Of a DNA stretch of 64,000 bases, positions 32,506 through 41,407 are shown piece by piece. Position numbers and translations under genes: made by a program. How positions within the stretch are numbered: position 1 is the stretch's first letter; each line of letters begins with the position of its first letter. Under the pieces are notes generated by a model. It saw nothing but the letters and a program-made list of their open reading frames with translations, had not been told where the DNA came from and made no database searches. The DNA lies in assembly GCF_021261325.1 (NCBI RefSeq), contig NZ_JAJSBI010000002.1, positions 617,506 through 681,505 on the forward strand, in the 5' to 3' direction. The DNA comes from Streptomyces guryensis (lineage in GTDB: Bacteria > Actinomycetota > Actinomycetes > Streptomycetales > Streptomycetaceae).

Positions 32506-33111
32506 GTGCGACCACTGGGTATCGAGGGCGCTTGGGTGCTGGAGCCCAAGGTCTTCCCCGACGAACGCGGCAGCTTCCACGAGTGGTTCCGGGGCGCCGA
32601 GTTCCGCGAGGCGACCGGCCAGGATCTCGACCTGGCCCAGGCCAACTGCTCCGTCTCCAGGCGGGGCACCCTGCGCGGCATCCACTTCGCCGACGTGCCG
32701 CCGAGCCAGGCCAAGTACGTCAAGTGCGTGCGCGGCGCGGTCATCGACGTCATCGTCGACATCCGCGTCGGGTCACCGACGTACAAGCAGTGGGAAGCCG
32801 TCCGGCTGGACGACCAGACCCACCACGCCGTCTACCTGTCCGAGGGCCTCGGCCACGCCTTCTTCGCCCTCACGGACGACGCGACCGTGGTCTACCTCTG
32901 CTCCGAGGGTTACTCCCCCGGGCGTGAGCACGGTATCCACCCGCTGGACCCGGATCTCGCCATCGAGTGGCCGGCCGACATCGAGCCGCTGTTGTCCCCG
33001 AAGGACGAGCAGGCACCGACGCTCGCCGAGGCGGAGGCCCAGGGTCTGCTCCCGGTGTATGAGGACTGCGTCACATACCGCAGGTCCCTCCGAACGGCTG
33101 ACGGCTCCTGA
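32506..33111 (+). CDS. rfbC: dTDP-4-dehydrorhamnose 3,5-epimerase RfbC/RmlC
   Basis: A 201-residue cupin epimerase. The markers LEPKVFPDERGSFHEWF, SVSRRGTLRGIHF (catalytic histidine), KYVKCVRGAVIDVIVDIR and LGHAFFAL are standard for RmlC. GTG 32506 is the start, with AAGGA 7 nt upstream. It completes the dTDP-rhamnose pathway but is separated from rfbABD on the other strand, behind the GT2 gene. Confidence 0.95.
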   Translation: MRPLGIEGAWVLEPKVFPDERGSFHEWFRGAEFREATGQDLDLAQANCSVSRRGTLRGIHFADVPPSQAKYVKCVRGAVIDVIVDIRVGSPTYKQWEAVRLDDQTHHAVYLSEGLGHAFFALTDDATVVYLCSEGYSPGREHGIHPLDPDLAIEWPADIEPLLSPKDEQAPTLAEAEAQGLLPVYEDCVTYRRSLRTADGS

Positions 33112-33255
33112 CCTCTGTCGACGGACCTTCCGCGAAAACAAGAAAGAGGTATGGGCTTTGTCCCATTAGCGTTTCTTGGGGAACGCGGAAGGGTCCGCAA
33201 CCCTCCTCCTGGGTGACGGAAAAACCACGGGCAAGGAAACCGGGGACTGAGTGGC

Positions 33256-34524
33256 ATGGGTTTGACCAGCGAGACGACTGTGTACGTGATGGCGGCCGTG
33301 GCCGCCATTTGTGTGGCGCTGTTGGTCTGGCTGTGGCCACGGCTGGCCAAGCAGGGTGTGTGGCAGGTGCTCGGACGGCTTGCGGCCGTCGGAGTGGCCC
33401 AGGTGACGATCATCGCGGCCTTCGCGTGCTGGCTGAACTCCTCGTACCAGTTCTTCGGCTCGTGGGGTGAGCTCTTCGGCAACGTCGACACCGCTCCCGT
33501 CGGCGTCACCCAGGCGGGCGGAAACAACGACGGCGGGGCCATCACCGGCGTCTCGGTGAAGGGCGCCCTTATACAGCCCAACGGGAACGAGCAGTTGAAC
33601 CGGGTGAGCGGGCTGCCCACCGGCAACCCGGCGGTGAACGGGCGGGTCGAGTCCGTGAAGGTCATCGGCCGCCGCACGGGCGTCGTCGACCCCGCCTTCG
33701 TGTACCTGCCGCCGCAGTACTTCCAGAAGGCGTACCACCGGCAGCGCTTCCCGGTGATCGTCGCGCTCAGCGGCTACCCCGGCAGCATCTTCAACCTCGC
33801 GCAGTACCTGCGGGTGTCACAGACCGCCGGAGAGCTGCAGAAGAGCGGCCAGATGCAGCCGACCATCATGGTGATGATCCGGCCGACGATCGCTCCGCCG
33901 CGCGACACCGAGTGCGTGAACGTCCCGGGCGGACCGCAGACCGAGACCTTCCTGGCGAAGGACCTGCCGGACGCCCTGAAGGCCAACTACCGGGTGGGTC
34001 ACGACGCCACCGCCTGGGGCGTCATGGGGTACTCCTCCGGCGGCACCTGCGCCCTGCAGCTGACGATGCGCAACCCGCACGTCTACACGACGGCCGGTGC
34101 CCTGTCTCCCGACTACAAGATCAAGGACGACGCAACGACCGGCAACCTCTTCGGCAGCGGGCTGGGCCGCGTCAACCGGATCAACGGGCACGACCTGATG
34201 TGGCGGCTCAAGCACCTTCCCGTGCCCCAGGTCTCCGTCCTGGTCGCCGACAGCAAGCACGGAGAGAAGGGGTACCCGCAGACCCTGGCCTTCATCAAGG
34301 CCGTCAAGGCGCCCATGCGCGTCGTGTCGATCCTGCCCGACAACGGCAGCCACAACTTCCCCACCTGGGTACGGGAGATGCCGGCCACCCTGAAGTGGAT
34401 GAACCAGCAGCTGACCTTCCCCCAGGACGTCGTGCCCCGGCACCTCCCGAAGCCGAAGCCGGGCCACACCACGGTGCGTGCCTCGGGCCAGGAGCCCTCG
34501 GAGGCCCCCACCAGGCGCAGGTGA
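33256..34524 (+). CDS. Membrane-anchored esterase, alpha/beta-hydrolase (mycolyltransferase-like)
   Basis: A 422-residue protein with two N-terminal membrane segments (about 8-28 and 42-62, ending ACWLNSSYQFFGSW) and an extracellular esterase domain. FPVIVALSGYPGS precedes the nucleophile motif GVMGYSSGGTCAL (Ser near residue 260), and GSHNFPTW near 362 supplies the histidine. The pattern matches esterase-D/mycolyltransferase-like enzymes of actinobacteria. Streptomyces have no mycolic acids, so the substrate is probably another acyl ester, perhaps on the glycopolymer encoded around it. That is inference from position. Confidence 0.8.
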   Translation: MGLTSETTVYVMAAVAAICVALLVWLWPRLAKQGVWQVLGRLAAVGVAQVTIIAAFACWLNSSYQFFGSWGELFGNVDTAPVGVTQAGGNNDGGAITGVSVKGALIQPNGNEQLNRVSGLPTGNPAVNGRVESVKVIGRRTGVVDPAFVYLPPQYFQKAYHRQRFPVIVALSGYPGSIFNLAQYLRVSQTAGELQKSGQMQPTIMVMIRPTIAPPRDTECVNVPGGPQTETFLAKDLPDALKANYRVGHDATAWGVMGYSSGGTCALQLTMRNPHVYTTAGALSPDYKIKDDATTGNLFGSGLGRVNRINGHDLMWRLKHLPVPQVSVLVADSKHGEKGYPQTLAFIKAVKAPMRVVSILPDNGSHNFPTWVREMPATLKWMNQQLTFPQDVVPRHLPKPKPGHTTVRASGQEPSEAPTRRR

Positions 34525-34670
34525 CCCTGGGCGGACGGTACGGGATCACGCCACCCTACGGTCTGTAGGGTGAGAGGTGGGTGAGAAGGAGCCCGCCCTC
34601 CACCGGGCCGCCGCGCCGACGCCGAAGGATGGCGGCCTGCTCCTGAGAAACCTCGCCCTCAGGCACTTAC

Positions 34671-34683
34671 CTACACGTTGTAG
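34671..34683. promoter_or_regulatory. Palindrome CTACACGTTGTAG upstream of the GT87-like gene
   Basis: CTACA-CGT-TGTAG lies in the 228-bp gap, 70 bp before the GTG at 34753. The TACA-N3-TGTA core is like sites of BlaI/CopY-type repressors. No such regulator is encoded here. The rest of the gap shows no gene. Confidence 0.35.
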
Positions 34684-34752
34684 TAGTTGGTTCCGAGTGG
34701 CCGACCACACGTGGGTGCCGCCCAATGGGGATGAGGAAGAGGAGGCGGTCGC

Positions 34753-36528
34753 GTGGTTGACGCCCATCACGCCGGAACGGACCTCGAGCTCAGCGGTCGC
34801 TCCGGCACAGACCTGATGGCACCGTCTCCGACTCGGGCCGCGGCGGCCGGAGTTCCGGGGGCGGGCCCCCAGCAGCTGCATCGTGGGATGACGCTGGTGG
34901 CCACGATCAGCCTGTTCATCGGGACGCGTGACGCCTGGACTGCCGCGATGGAGTCCCGCCCGGCCGTCGCCGGGGCGATCTCCGTCTGCTACGCCTCGAT
35001 CCTGGTGTGTGCCGTACTCGCCCTCCTGGTGCGCACCCGGCGGGCGCTGGTCCGGGTGGACGTGCTGGTGCTGATGACCGCTGTGGCCCTGGTGGCCTGC
35101 GGCTATCTGCTCGACCACGCGGGCACCGACGAAGGCGTGCTGACCGCGCAGGCCGCGAACCAGATCCTGCACGGCCATCCGGTCTACGGCCAGTCCTGGC
35201 GATGGCTCTTCGACAGCGCGCGCGTCGGGATCACCAAGACCATGTCCGGCGGTGCCGACTACACCTACGGCTACCCGCCGCTGACGGCCCTGGTCGCCGC
35301 CCCGGTGTATGCCGTCCTCCACTCGGCCGCGGCCGTCACGCTGGTGACCACCGGGGCGCTCCTCGCCTCCTCGGTCCTGCTGTGGATCCTGCTGCCGGCG
35401 CCCTGGCGGTCCGCGGCCACCGCGGTCTGTCTCGGCTTCGGCTTCCTGCCTCACTACGCCTACGCCGGCTACCCGGCGATCACGGCCCTCGCCCTGCTCG
35501 TTCCCGTCGTGGTGCGCTGGCCCCGCACCGGCGCCGGCGGCCGACTGGGAGGGAGGGGAGTGCTGCGGGCGGCCTGCCTCGGCGCGGCCTGCGCCGCGCA
35601 GCAACTCGCCTGGTTCCTCACCCCGTTCCTCCTGATCGGCCTGTACGCCGTCCGACGCGGTGAACTCGGCCCCCGGCGGGCGCTCGCCGTCACCGCCCGG
35701 TATGCCGCCACGGCGGTATTCGCCTGGGCCGCTGTCAACGCCTACTTCGCCGTCCAGGACTTCTCCACCTGGCTGCACGGGCTGCTGCTGCCCCTGGACC
35801 AGAAGGCGATCCTGCACGGCCAGGGCCTGATGGGCATCTCGTACTACTTCACCGCGGGCAGCAGCCGCCTCGACTACTACTCCTACGGCAGCATGCTGCT
35901 CCTGTTCGGCCTGCTCGCCGCCACGCTGCTGTTCGTCCGGCGCCTCGGCCCCGCGATCACGGTGCTGCCCTGGTGCGCGTTCTATCTGTCCACCCGTTCC
36001 CAGGACGGGTACTTCCTGATGATGACCCCGCTGTGGCTCGCGGCCGCCGCCACCGCTCCGGCCGCCGCGTTCGCCACCGCCTGGCAGCCACGTCTGCCCG
36101 GTGTCACCGGCCGCCGCACGAAGGCCGCCGTGGCGGTGGGCCTGCTCGTGCCCGCCCTCGCCTGTGTGGCGGTCGCCGCCGCGAGCCCGCCGCCCCTGCG
36201 CCTGAGCCTCGCGCCGCGCTACGCCACGCACCACTCACGCGCCGGCGTCACCGCCATCGACGTACGGGCCGTCAACACCACGGGAACGACCCTCGCCCCG
36301 CACTTCGCCAGCCGCACCGGACAGGGTGCCTCCAACTGGTGGACCATCACCTCCGGCCCGTCGACCCTGGCCCCGCACGCCTCCGCCGAATACGTCGTCG
36401 AACCCCAGGGAGGGTTCCGCACCCTCCCGGGCGGCACACACGAACGCACCTACCTCATCGCCGTCACCGGCACCCCGATGACGATCACGACGGCCCACAT
36501 CCCGCCCGCCGGGCCGTCGGCCCGGTGA
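34753..36528 (+). CDS. Polytopic membrane protein, GT87/DUF2029-type mannosyltransferase-like
   Basis: A 591-residue protein with about ten to twelve hydrophobic helices between residues 50 and 490 and a soluble extracellular C-terminal domain of ~100 residues. The loop after helix 3 (LDHAGTDEGVLTAQAANQIL, then GHPVYGQSW and YTYGYPPLTALVAAP) has the shape of GT-C polyprenyl-sugar-dependent transferases. GTG 34753 has GAGGAGG 8 nt upstream. Between the esterase and GtrA genes, it fits glycopolymer assembly at the membrane. No catalytic aspartate could be fixed with certainty. Confidence 0.7.
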   Translation: MVDAHHAGTDLELSGRSGTDLMAPSPTRAAAAGVPGAGPQQLHRGMTLVATISLFIGTRDAWTAAMESRPAVAGAISVCYASILVCAVLALLVRTRRALVRVDVLVLMTAVALVACGYLLDHAGTDEGVLTAQAANQILHGHPVYGQSWRWLFDSARVGITKTMSGGADYTYGYPPLTALVAAPVYAVLHSAAAVTLVTTGALLASSVLLWILLPAPWRSAATAVCLGFGFLPHYAYAGYPAITALALLVPVVVRWPRTGAGGRLGGRGVLRAACLGAACAAQQLAWFLTPFLLIGLYAVRRGELGPRRALAVTARYAATAVFAWAAVNAYFAVQDFSTWLHGLLLPLDQKAILHGQGLMGISYYFTAGSSRLDYYSYGSMLLLFGLLAATLLFVRRLGPAITVLPWCAFYLSTRSQDGYFLMMTPLWLAAAATAPAAAFATAWQPRLPGVTGRRTKAAVAVGLLVPALACVAVAAASPPPLRLSLAPRYATHHSRAGVTAIDVRAVNTTGTTLAPHFASRTGQGASNWWTITSGPSTLAPHASAEYVVEPQGGFRTLPGGTHERTYLIAVTGTPMTITTAHIPPAGPSAR

Positions 36529-36550
36529 GCGTCCGCGGCGGCGGGGTCAC

Positions 36551-37030
36551 TCAGCGCGCACGGGGCCGCGCGGTATCGCCCCGCGACGGGGAGGGGGCGG
36601 GCCGGTCGAGGGAATCCGGTGGCCGGAACACCCAGGTCCGGTACGCCCCGAAACGGAACGCGGTGGCCGCCGCGAGGCCCACGGCCTTGAACAGGTTGCT
36701 CTGCAGGGCCGTGTCCCAGCCGAACCAGTAGGTGGCCGCGTACAGCACGCCGTTCTCGATGACCAGGCCGACGAGGCTGAACACGAAGAACAGCGTGAAC
36801 TGACGGGCCGGCCGCCGCTTGTCCCGGTCGCGGTAGGCGAAGTAGCGAAAGCCCAGGTAGTTGACGAGGAGCGCCACACAGGTGCCGATGACGCTGCACC
36901 GCACCACGGGCAGGTGCGTGGCCGCGCGGCACAGGTTGAACACCGCGAAGTTCACCGCCACGCCGACTCCGCCGACCAGCGCGAACCTCACGATCTCGCC
37001 CGTCAGTGCCCGACGGGGGCCGTGGCCCAT
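36551..37030 (-). CDS. GtrA-family membrane protein
   Basis: A 159-residue protein with four transmembrane helices: the family start EIVRFALVGGVGVAVNFAVF, VNYLGFRYFAYRDRD after helix 2 and FRFGAYRTWVFR at the end are typical of GtrA/DPMS-associated proteins, thought to flip polyprenyl-linked sugars. The ATG at 37030 is used; a TTG at 37039 is better placed behind GGAAGGGA and would add three residues. Convergent with the GT87-like gene, 22 bp apart. Confidence 0.88.
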   Translation of the reverse strand: MGHGPRRALTGEIVRFALVGGVGVAVNFAVFNLCRAATHLPVVRCSVIGTCVALLVNYLGFRYFAYRDRDKRRPARQFTLFFVFSLVGLVIENGVLYAATYWFGWDTALQSNLFKAVGLAAATAFRFGAYRTWVFRPPDSLDRPAPSPSRGDTARPRAR

Positions 37031-37147
37031 CACGATCAATTCAGTCCCTTCCCGGCTCGGAAGGTGAGCGGGGACCACCCGGTGCGGTACCCATGGGCTG
37101 GGCTGCCGGGTCCGGGGTCCGGGGTTGCCTGCCCCTCGGCAATCACC

Positions 37148-38008
37148 CTACGACTTGTCGGGTGCCGGCGCAGATCGTCGGCCGGTTGTGGCTCTGGTGA
37201 GGGAACCGCGCCGACCGTATGGGCTCTCGCCCGGAGGGGTGGGCCCGGACCCTCGTATGTCACGCGGGCTCGCGCCGAGTTCACGGCGGCAGGCCTTGTT
37301 GAACGCCTGGAGGTCGGCGATGCCCACGGCCGCGGCGATGGCGGTGATGGACAGGGTGGACGCCAGCAGGAGATGACGGGCGCGTTGAAGGCGCCGGTGC
37401 CGGATGTACGACACCACCGTGTGGCCGGTCTCGGCACGGAACACCCGCGTCAGGTGGGTGTGGGAGATTCCGACGGCGTCGGCGACGTCCGGTACGGACA
37501 GCGGGCCCGCCAGATGCACTTCGATGTACGCCTGCGCCGCGGCCACGAGAGGGTGCTGACGCCCGGCTCCGTCGTTCCTCGGCAATTCAGCGACGCGCCA
37601 CAGGGCGGCCCAGACCTCGGCGGTGGCGCGCGGGAGGGAAGACGGCACGGCCGCGACGGCGTACCCGAGCAGATCGGCCAGGCGTGTGCTCTCGGCCCCG
37701 GCGTCCTGCATCACCGGGACCGATCGCAAAGTTCCGGCCCCGTTCAGCCGCAGATGGACGTAGAAGTGCTCCGACCTGCCCCGATAGCGGAAGTGAACCT
37801 CCGTGTCAGGGGGCACGAGGCTGACATGACCGGGCCGGATGGGGTGGATGGACCGGCCGATGGTCAGCGTGCCCTCGTAGTTGTAGAGGTGCAGCTGCCA
37901 CAGACCGGGCAGCCGGAAGACGTCGTGATCGGTGGCGACACCGTGTATCCCGATGCCGGCGGCCGCCACGGTGGGCGGCTCGTCGAGCCGCAGTGTCACA
38001 AGCTCCAT
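37148..38008 (-). CDS. AraC-family transcriptional regulator
   Basis: A 286-residue regulator with an N-terminal cupin sensor (FRLPGLWQLHLYNYEGTLTI, RPGHVSLVPPDTEVHFRY) and two C-terminal helix-turn-helices (SVPDVADAVGISHTHLTRVF near residue 165, then SITAIAAAVGIADLQAFNKA near 215). Such regulators answer to sugars or small metabolites. It is divergent from the dioxygenase gene with 73 bp between starts, and is the only apparently intact regulator near the glycosidase island, so it may act on either. Confidence 0.9.
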   Translation of the reverse strand: MELVTLRLDEPPTVAAAGIGIHGVATDHDVFRLPGLWQLHLYNYEGTLTIGRSIHPIRPGHVSLVPPDTEVHFRYRGRSEHFYVHLRLNGAGTLRSVPVMQDAGAESTRLADLLGYAVAAVPSSLPRATAEVWAALWRVAELPRNDGAGRQHPLVAAAQAYIEVHLAGPLSVPDVADAVGISHTHLTRVFRAETGHTVVSYIRHRRLQRARHLLLASTLSITAIAAAVGIADLQAFNKACRRELGASPRDIRGSGPTPPGESPYGRRGSLTRATTGRRSAPAPDKS

Positions 38009-38081
38009 GAGGATGGAAAACTACCAGCACTGGATGAATTCGACCCACGACAGAGCCGGACACGGCCCGTACGTTCGTCGC

Positions 38082-38900
38082 ATGCCAACCAGTGACCGAC
38101 TTCTGACGTCAGTTCAGATGGCGCGCTTCGTCTCGCAGGGCTTCCTGCGCCTCGACGCGGTGGTGCCGCAGGAGATCAATGAACGGGCCGTCGCGACCCT
38201 GGCCGACGGCCTGCCCGACCTGCCCTACGGCATCCCGTTGGACGAGGCGTTCGCGTCTGACACCTTCGTCCACGAGCTGCTCGCCCTGCCGGTCGTCGCG
38301 GGCGCCGTCAAGAGCCTGGTCGGGCCCGCGCCGACCGTCGACCACCATGCGGTACACGTGCGTGAGCCGCACGAGGGGCAGGCACAGCCCCTCCACGGAG
38401 ACGCGATCATCGACGTACGGCCGGACGCGTTCGACATCCAGCTCATGTACTACCCGCACGAGGTGACCGCCGACATGGGCGGCACGCTCAGCGTGCCGGG
38501 AACCCATCTGCGCAGGATCAACGAGACTGACATCGGCCGCGTCCAGAACCTCAGAGGACAGAGGCGTCTGACCTGCCCGGCGGGCACGGTCGTCCTCCTG
38601 CATCACGGCATCTGGCACAGCGGCCGCCGCAACGACACCGCGCGCCGCCGCTACATGTACAAACTCCGTCTCAACCCGACCGTGCCGCAGGTGCGGCTCT
38701 GGGACACCACCGATCTGCACGACCAGGCCGTGACCGCGGAGCTCGGCACGTACTTCCCCTGGTGTGAGCAGGCCACCGCCCGACTGGAGATCTACAACCG
38801 GATCCTGCTGTGGCGGGCCCTGACCGGCGACGACTCCTTCGACATCGAGTACTGGGTCACGCGCGTCAGCAACCGCCCGGCCCTGAGGAGTCACGCATGA
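38082..38900 (+). CDS. PhyH-type Fe(II)/2-oxoglutarate dioxygenase
   Basis: A 272-residue protein of the phytanoyl-CoA dioxygenase superfamily. The iron triad is plausible as H-x-D in QPLHGDAIIDV (near residue 105) and the distal histidine in LLHHGIWHSG (near 175), followed by the 2-oxoglutarate-binding RRRYMYKLRL. Substrate unknown; relatives hydroxylate lipids, amino acids or natural products. It is translationally coupled (ATGA) to a 91-residue protein and divergent from the AraC regulator. Confidence 0.82.
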   Translation: MPTSDRLLTSVQMARFVSQGFLRLDAVVPQEINERAVATLADGLPDLPYGIPLDEAFASDTFVHELLALPVVAGAVKSLVGPAPTVDHHAVHVREPHEGQAQPLHGDAIIDVRPDAFDIQLMYYPHEVTADMGGTLSVPGTHLRRINETDIGRVQNLRGQRRLTCPAGTVVLLHHGIWHSGRRNDTARRRYMYKLRLNPTVPQVRLWDTTDLHDQAVTAELGTYFPWCEQATARLEIYNRILLWRALTGDDSFDIEYWVTRVSNRPALRSHA

Positions 38901-39172
38901 GGCAGCAGGTCCTGGTCCTCTACCTCTCGACGTCGGCACTCGACTCCCACGTCGTCGGCTGGTCCCGCTACGACGGCACCGGCCGCTCCCGTCCGACGAC
39001 CGGCGACAGCGACGAGCCGCCCTACCCGACCGGCCTCGCCGCGCTGCAGGACGGGTGGCGCCTGTTCCAGGCGTCGCAGATGCTGCCGCCGCAGGCCGGC
39101 CACGAGTACGACGTCTCCTTCCTCAAACACGAGTTCTTCTTCGAGAAACTGGAGGAAGACCCCCGCCCGTGA
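38897..39172 (+). CDS. Small protein coupled to the PhyH dioxygenase, unknown function
   Basis: A 91-residue soluble protein starting MRQQVLVLYLSTSALDSHVV, with a proline-rich middle (DEPPYPTGLAALQDGWRLF) and an acidic, aromatic end (SFLKHEFFFEKLEED). The start overlaps the dioxygenase stop by 4 nt, so a joint role is likely. No signal peptide, cysteine or known motif is seen; I do not recognise the family. Confidence 0.7.
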   Translation: MRQQVLVLYLSTSALDSHVVGWSRYDGTGRSRPTTGDSDEPPYPTGLAALQDGWRLFQASQMLPPQAGHEYDVSFLKHEFFFEKLEEDPRP

Positions 39173-39184
39173 CCCGGCACGGGC
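39165..39184. terminator. Short hairpin at a convergent gene end
   Basis: GCCCGTG (39165-39171) and CACGGGC (39178-39184) pair around a 6-nt loop, overlapping the stop of the 91-residue protein gene and facing the lacZ remnant. Confidence 0.5.
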
Positions 39185-39199
39185 GCCGGCCGCGTCTCA

Positions 39200-40573
39200 T
39201 CAGGACGGCAGCGCGGTCAGCACCAATGTGAAGTCCGCGGGCCGGACTTCGAGCCGGTACTCGGGCAGGGTGCCCGGGCCCACGGCACCGGAGCCGAGGC
39301 CCTGCACGACGTGGTCGGTGTACAGATGGACGGTCGGCCCGGCGGTCAGGTCGCTCTGGTGCCGTGCTTCGGCCAGGTGCCGGTCGTCCCACCGGCGGGC
39401 GGCCAGGTTGAACAGTTCGGCTCCCTCGACGCGCAGGCCCGCGCCTTCCTCGTCGACCACCTCGGCCCAGCGCACGTCCGCCCGGTTGCCGTTGTCCTGC
39501 GGTCGCACATACGGCGTCTGCAACTCGTCGACACTCGAGTGGAAGAGGCCGACCCGGGCCGCCCTCCGGGAGTCCGGGTAGGCCTCTCCGGGACCCGCGC
39601 CGAACCAGCTGACCCGGGAACATTCCCCGGGCAGCTCCCAGTGCAGACCGATACGGGCGAGCGAGGGCGCCTTGTCCCGGCGGACGAGTTCGGCGTACCG
39701 CTCCGGCGGCAGGTCCGCGTCCACCATCGGCTCGCCGAAGACGTCCTCGCGCTCGGGCCAGTGGCCGACCGGCTCCGTGTGGACGCGCACCCGCAGCCGG
39801 CGCCCGTCCGTCTCCCAGCGGTAGGTGGTGAGGTAGCCGCAGTCCGTCGCGGCGGCGGCACTGCGCACCACGACGGTCAGGCCCTCTGCGGCCGGGTCGA
39901 CGGACACGGTCCGGTGGCGCAGCCGGTCCAGGCCCCGTGCCTGCCAGTACAGGGCGTCGCGCTGGGACCAGGCGCGGTCGTTGTCGGTCGGCGCCCGCCA
40001 CAGGCCCAGCCGTGGACCGCGGAACTCATGGCCCCCGAGGCCCAGCAGTGCGCCGGTGCTCCGGTCGAAACGGGCGGGGCCGAGGACGATCCGCGGGCCC
40101 GAGGTGTCCGCGGCCCGCAGCCGGGCGTCGAGTACGGTGCGTGCCGGGTGGCCGTCAGAGGGCAACGGGACCTGGCCCCAGGCCACCGTATGCCCTTCCG
40201 GGGCCCACACCGTGGGCTTGGCCAGCTCCGCCCGTACGGTCAGCAGACGTTCGCCGTCGCCGCCCGCCCCGAGCGGCGGGAGGGGGATCTCGGTCCTGTC
40301 TCCGGCGCCGAGGTCCGGCGTCGCCAGTGTGCCCTCGTCCAGTGGGACGCCGTCCCGGGTGAGTGTCCAGGTGAACCGGAGATGTGCCAGGCCGACGAAG
40401 TCGTAGCGGTTGTGCACGAGGAGGTGACCTGGCGTGCTGCCGGGGCCGATGACGACGGGCTCGATGACCCCCTCGGGGCCGCCAAGCGGCGCCGTCCCGG
40501 CAACGGGGGGTGCCAGAACGACTGCTTCACTGGCCGAGGGGATGGGGAAAACGCGACCGTGCCGGACAACGGA
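39200..40573 (-). pseudogene. GH2 beta-galactosidase (LacZ), C-terminal fragment
   Basis: Only the last ~450 residues remain: the segment EAVVLAPPVAG through HNRYDFVGLAHLRFTW (domain 4) and the large beta-galactosidase small-chain domain 5 (GLWRAPTDNDRAW, WFGAGPGEAYPDSRRAA, QDNGNRADVRW, and the HLYTDHVVQGLGS end). The sugar-binding, jelly-roll and TIM-barrel domains with both catalytic glutamates are absent. The frame is open upstream only to the TGA at 40574-40576, where the lacI gene begins on the other strand. The fragment cannot be catalytic; it looks like the survivor of a deletion ending near 40560. Confidence 0.88.
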
Positions 40574-41360
40574 TCAGAGACCCCTTCGGCGGAAGAGCAG
40601 CCCGCACGCGGTGACGGACCGGCTGCGGTGACCATCGCGTACATCGCCGAGACCGCAGGCGTCTCGGTGCCCACCGTGTCGAAGGTGCTCAACGGCCGGT
40701 CCGGTGCGTCGGACGAGACCCGGGCCCGCATCGAGGAACTGATCGCCCGGTACGGATACCGCAAGCCCCCGAAGAACCGCAGCCACCTGCCCTTCGCCCG
40801 AGCTGCCCGACGACGTGCCGTTCGTGGGGGCCACGAACCGGCGGGGCGGCCAGGCCGCGACCCGGCACCTGGTCGAACCGGGGCATCGTCGCATCGCCAT
40901 GATCAGCGGTCCTGACCATCCCTTCTGTCTCGCGCGGATGGCGGGTTACTCCTCCGCGCTCACGGTGGCCGGCCTGCCGGTGGACCCCGACCTGGTGGTC
41001 AGGACTCAGCGCACCCGCGAGGACGGCTGCACCGCGGCACGTGATCTGCTCTCCCGCTCCGACCGCCCCACCGCGGTCCTCACCGCCAACGGCATGCAGG
41101 CCCTCGGCGTCTACGATGCCGCCCGTGAACTCGGTCTGCGCATCCCGGACGACCTGAGCGTGGTGGGTTTCGACGACGTACCGGCCGTGGCCTGGGTGGA
41201 CCCGCCGCTGACCACGGTCCACCAGCCGCTGGCCGAGATGGCGGTGGCCGCCACCGAACTCGCCCTGGCGCTGGGCCGCGGCGAGGACGTTCCCCAGGTC
41301 GGGGTGGAGATCGCGACCACGCTCGCCGTCCGTGAGAGCACCGCCCCGCCGAAGAGCTGA
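40559..41360 (+). pseudogene. LacI-family regulator with internal deletion and frameshift
   Basis: The first frame (GTG 40559 to about 40790) encodes an intact LacI helix-turn-helix, VTIAYIAETAGVSVPTVSKV, and hinge (ARIEELIARYGYRK). The second frame (about 40797-41360) encodes the C-terminal part of the sugar-binding domain: PFVGATNRRGGQAATRHL, HRRIAMISGP, LTANGMQALGVYDAA, SVVGFDDVPAV, LTTVHQPLAEM. About 100 residues of the first binding subdomain are missing and the halves are out of frame. A short product with only the DNA-binding domain could still be made, but regulation by sugar would be lost. Confidence 0.85.
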
Positions 41361-41367
41361 GCGAGGC

Positions 41368-41398
41368 CCCCGGGCGCCGCCCGTGGCGGCACCCGGGG
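41368..41398. terminator. Hairpin terminator between lacI remnant and GH5 gene
   Basis: CCCCGGGCGCCGCC (41368-41381) and GGCGGCACCCGGGG (41385-41398) pair over 14 bp with one mismatch around a 3-nt loop, in the 47-bp gap between convergent genes. Confidence 0.7.
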
Positions 41399-41407
41399 TG
41401 AGAACCG

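Noticed and set aside
33256..34524. Esterase considered as a true mycolyltransferase
   Set aside because: Streptomyces lacks mycolic acids and the protein has two N-terminal membrane helices unlike secreted antigen-85 proteins; kept as esterase.
34577..34816. A 79-residue forward frame ahead of the GT87-like gene
   Set aside because: No family signal, runs past the strong ribosome site and start of the next gene; more likely leader DNA.
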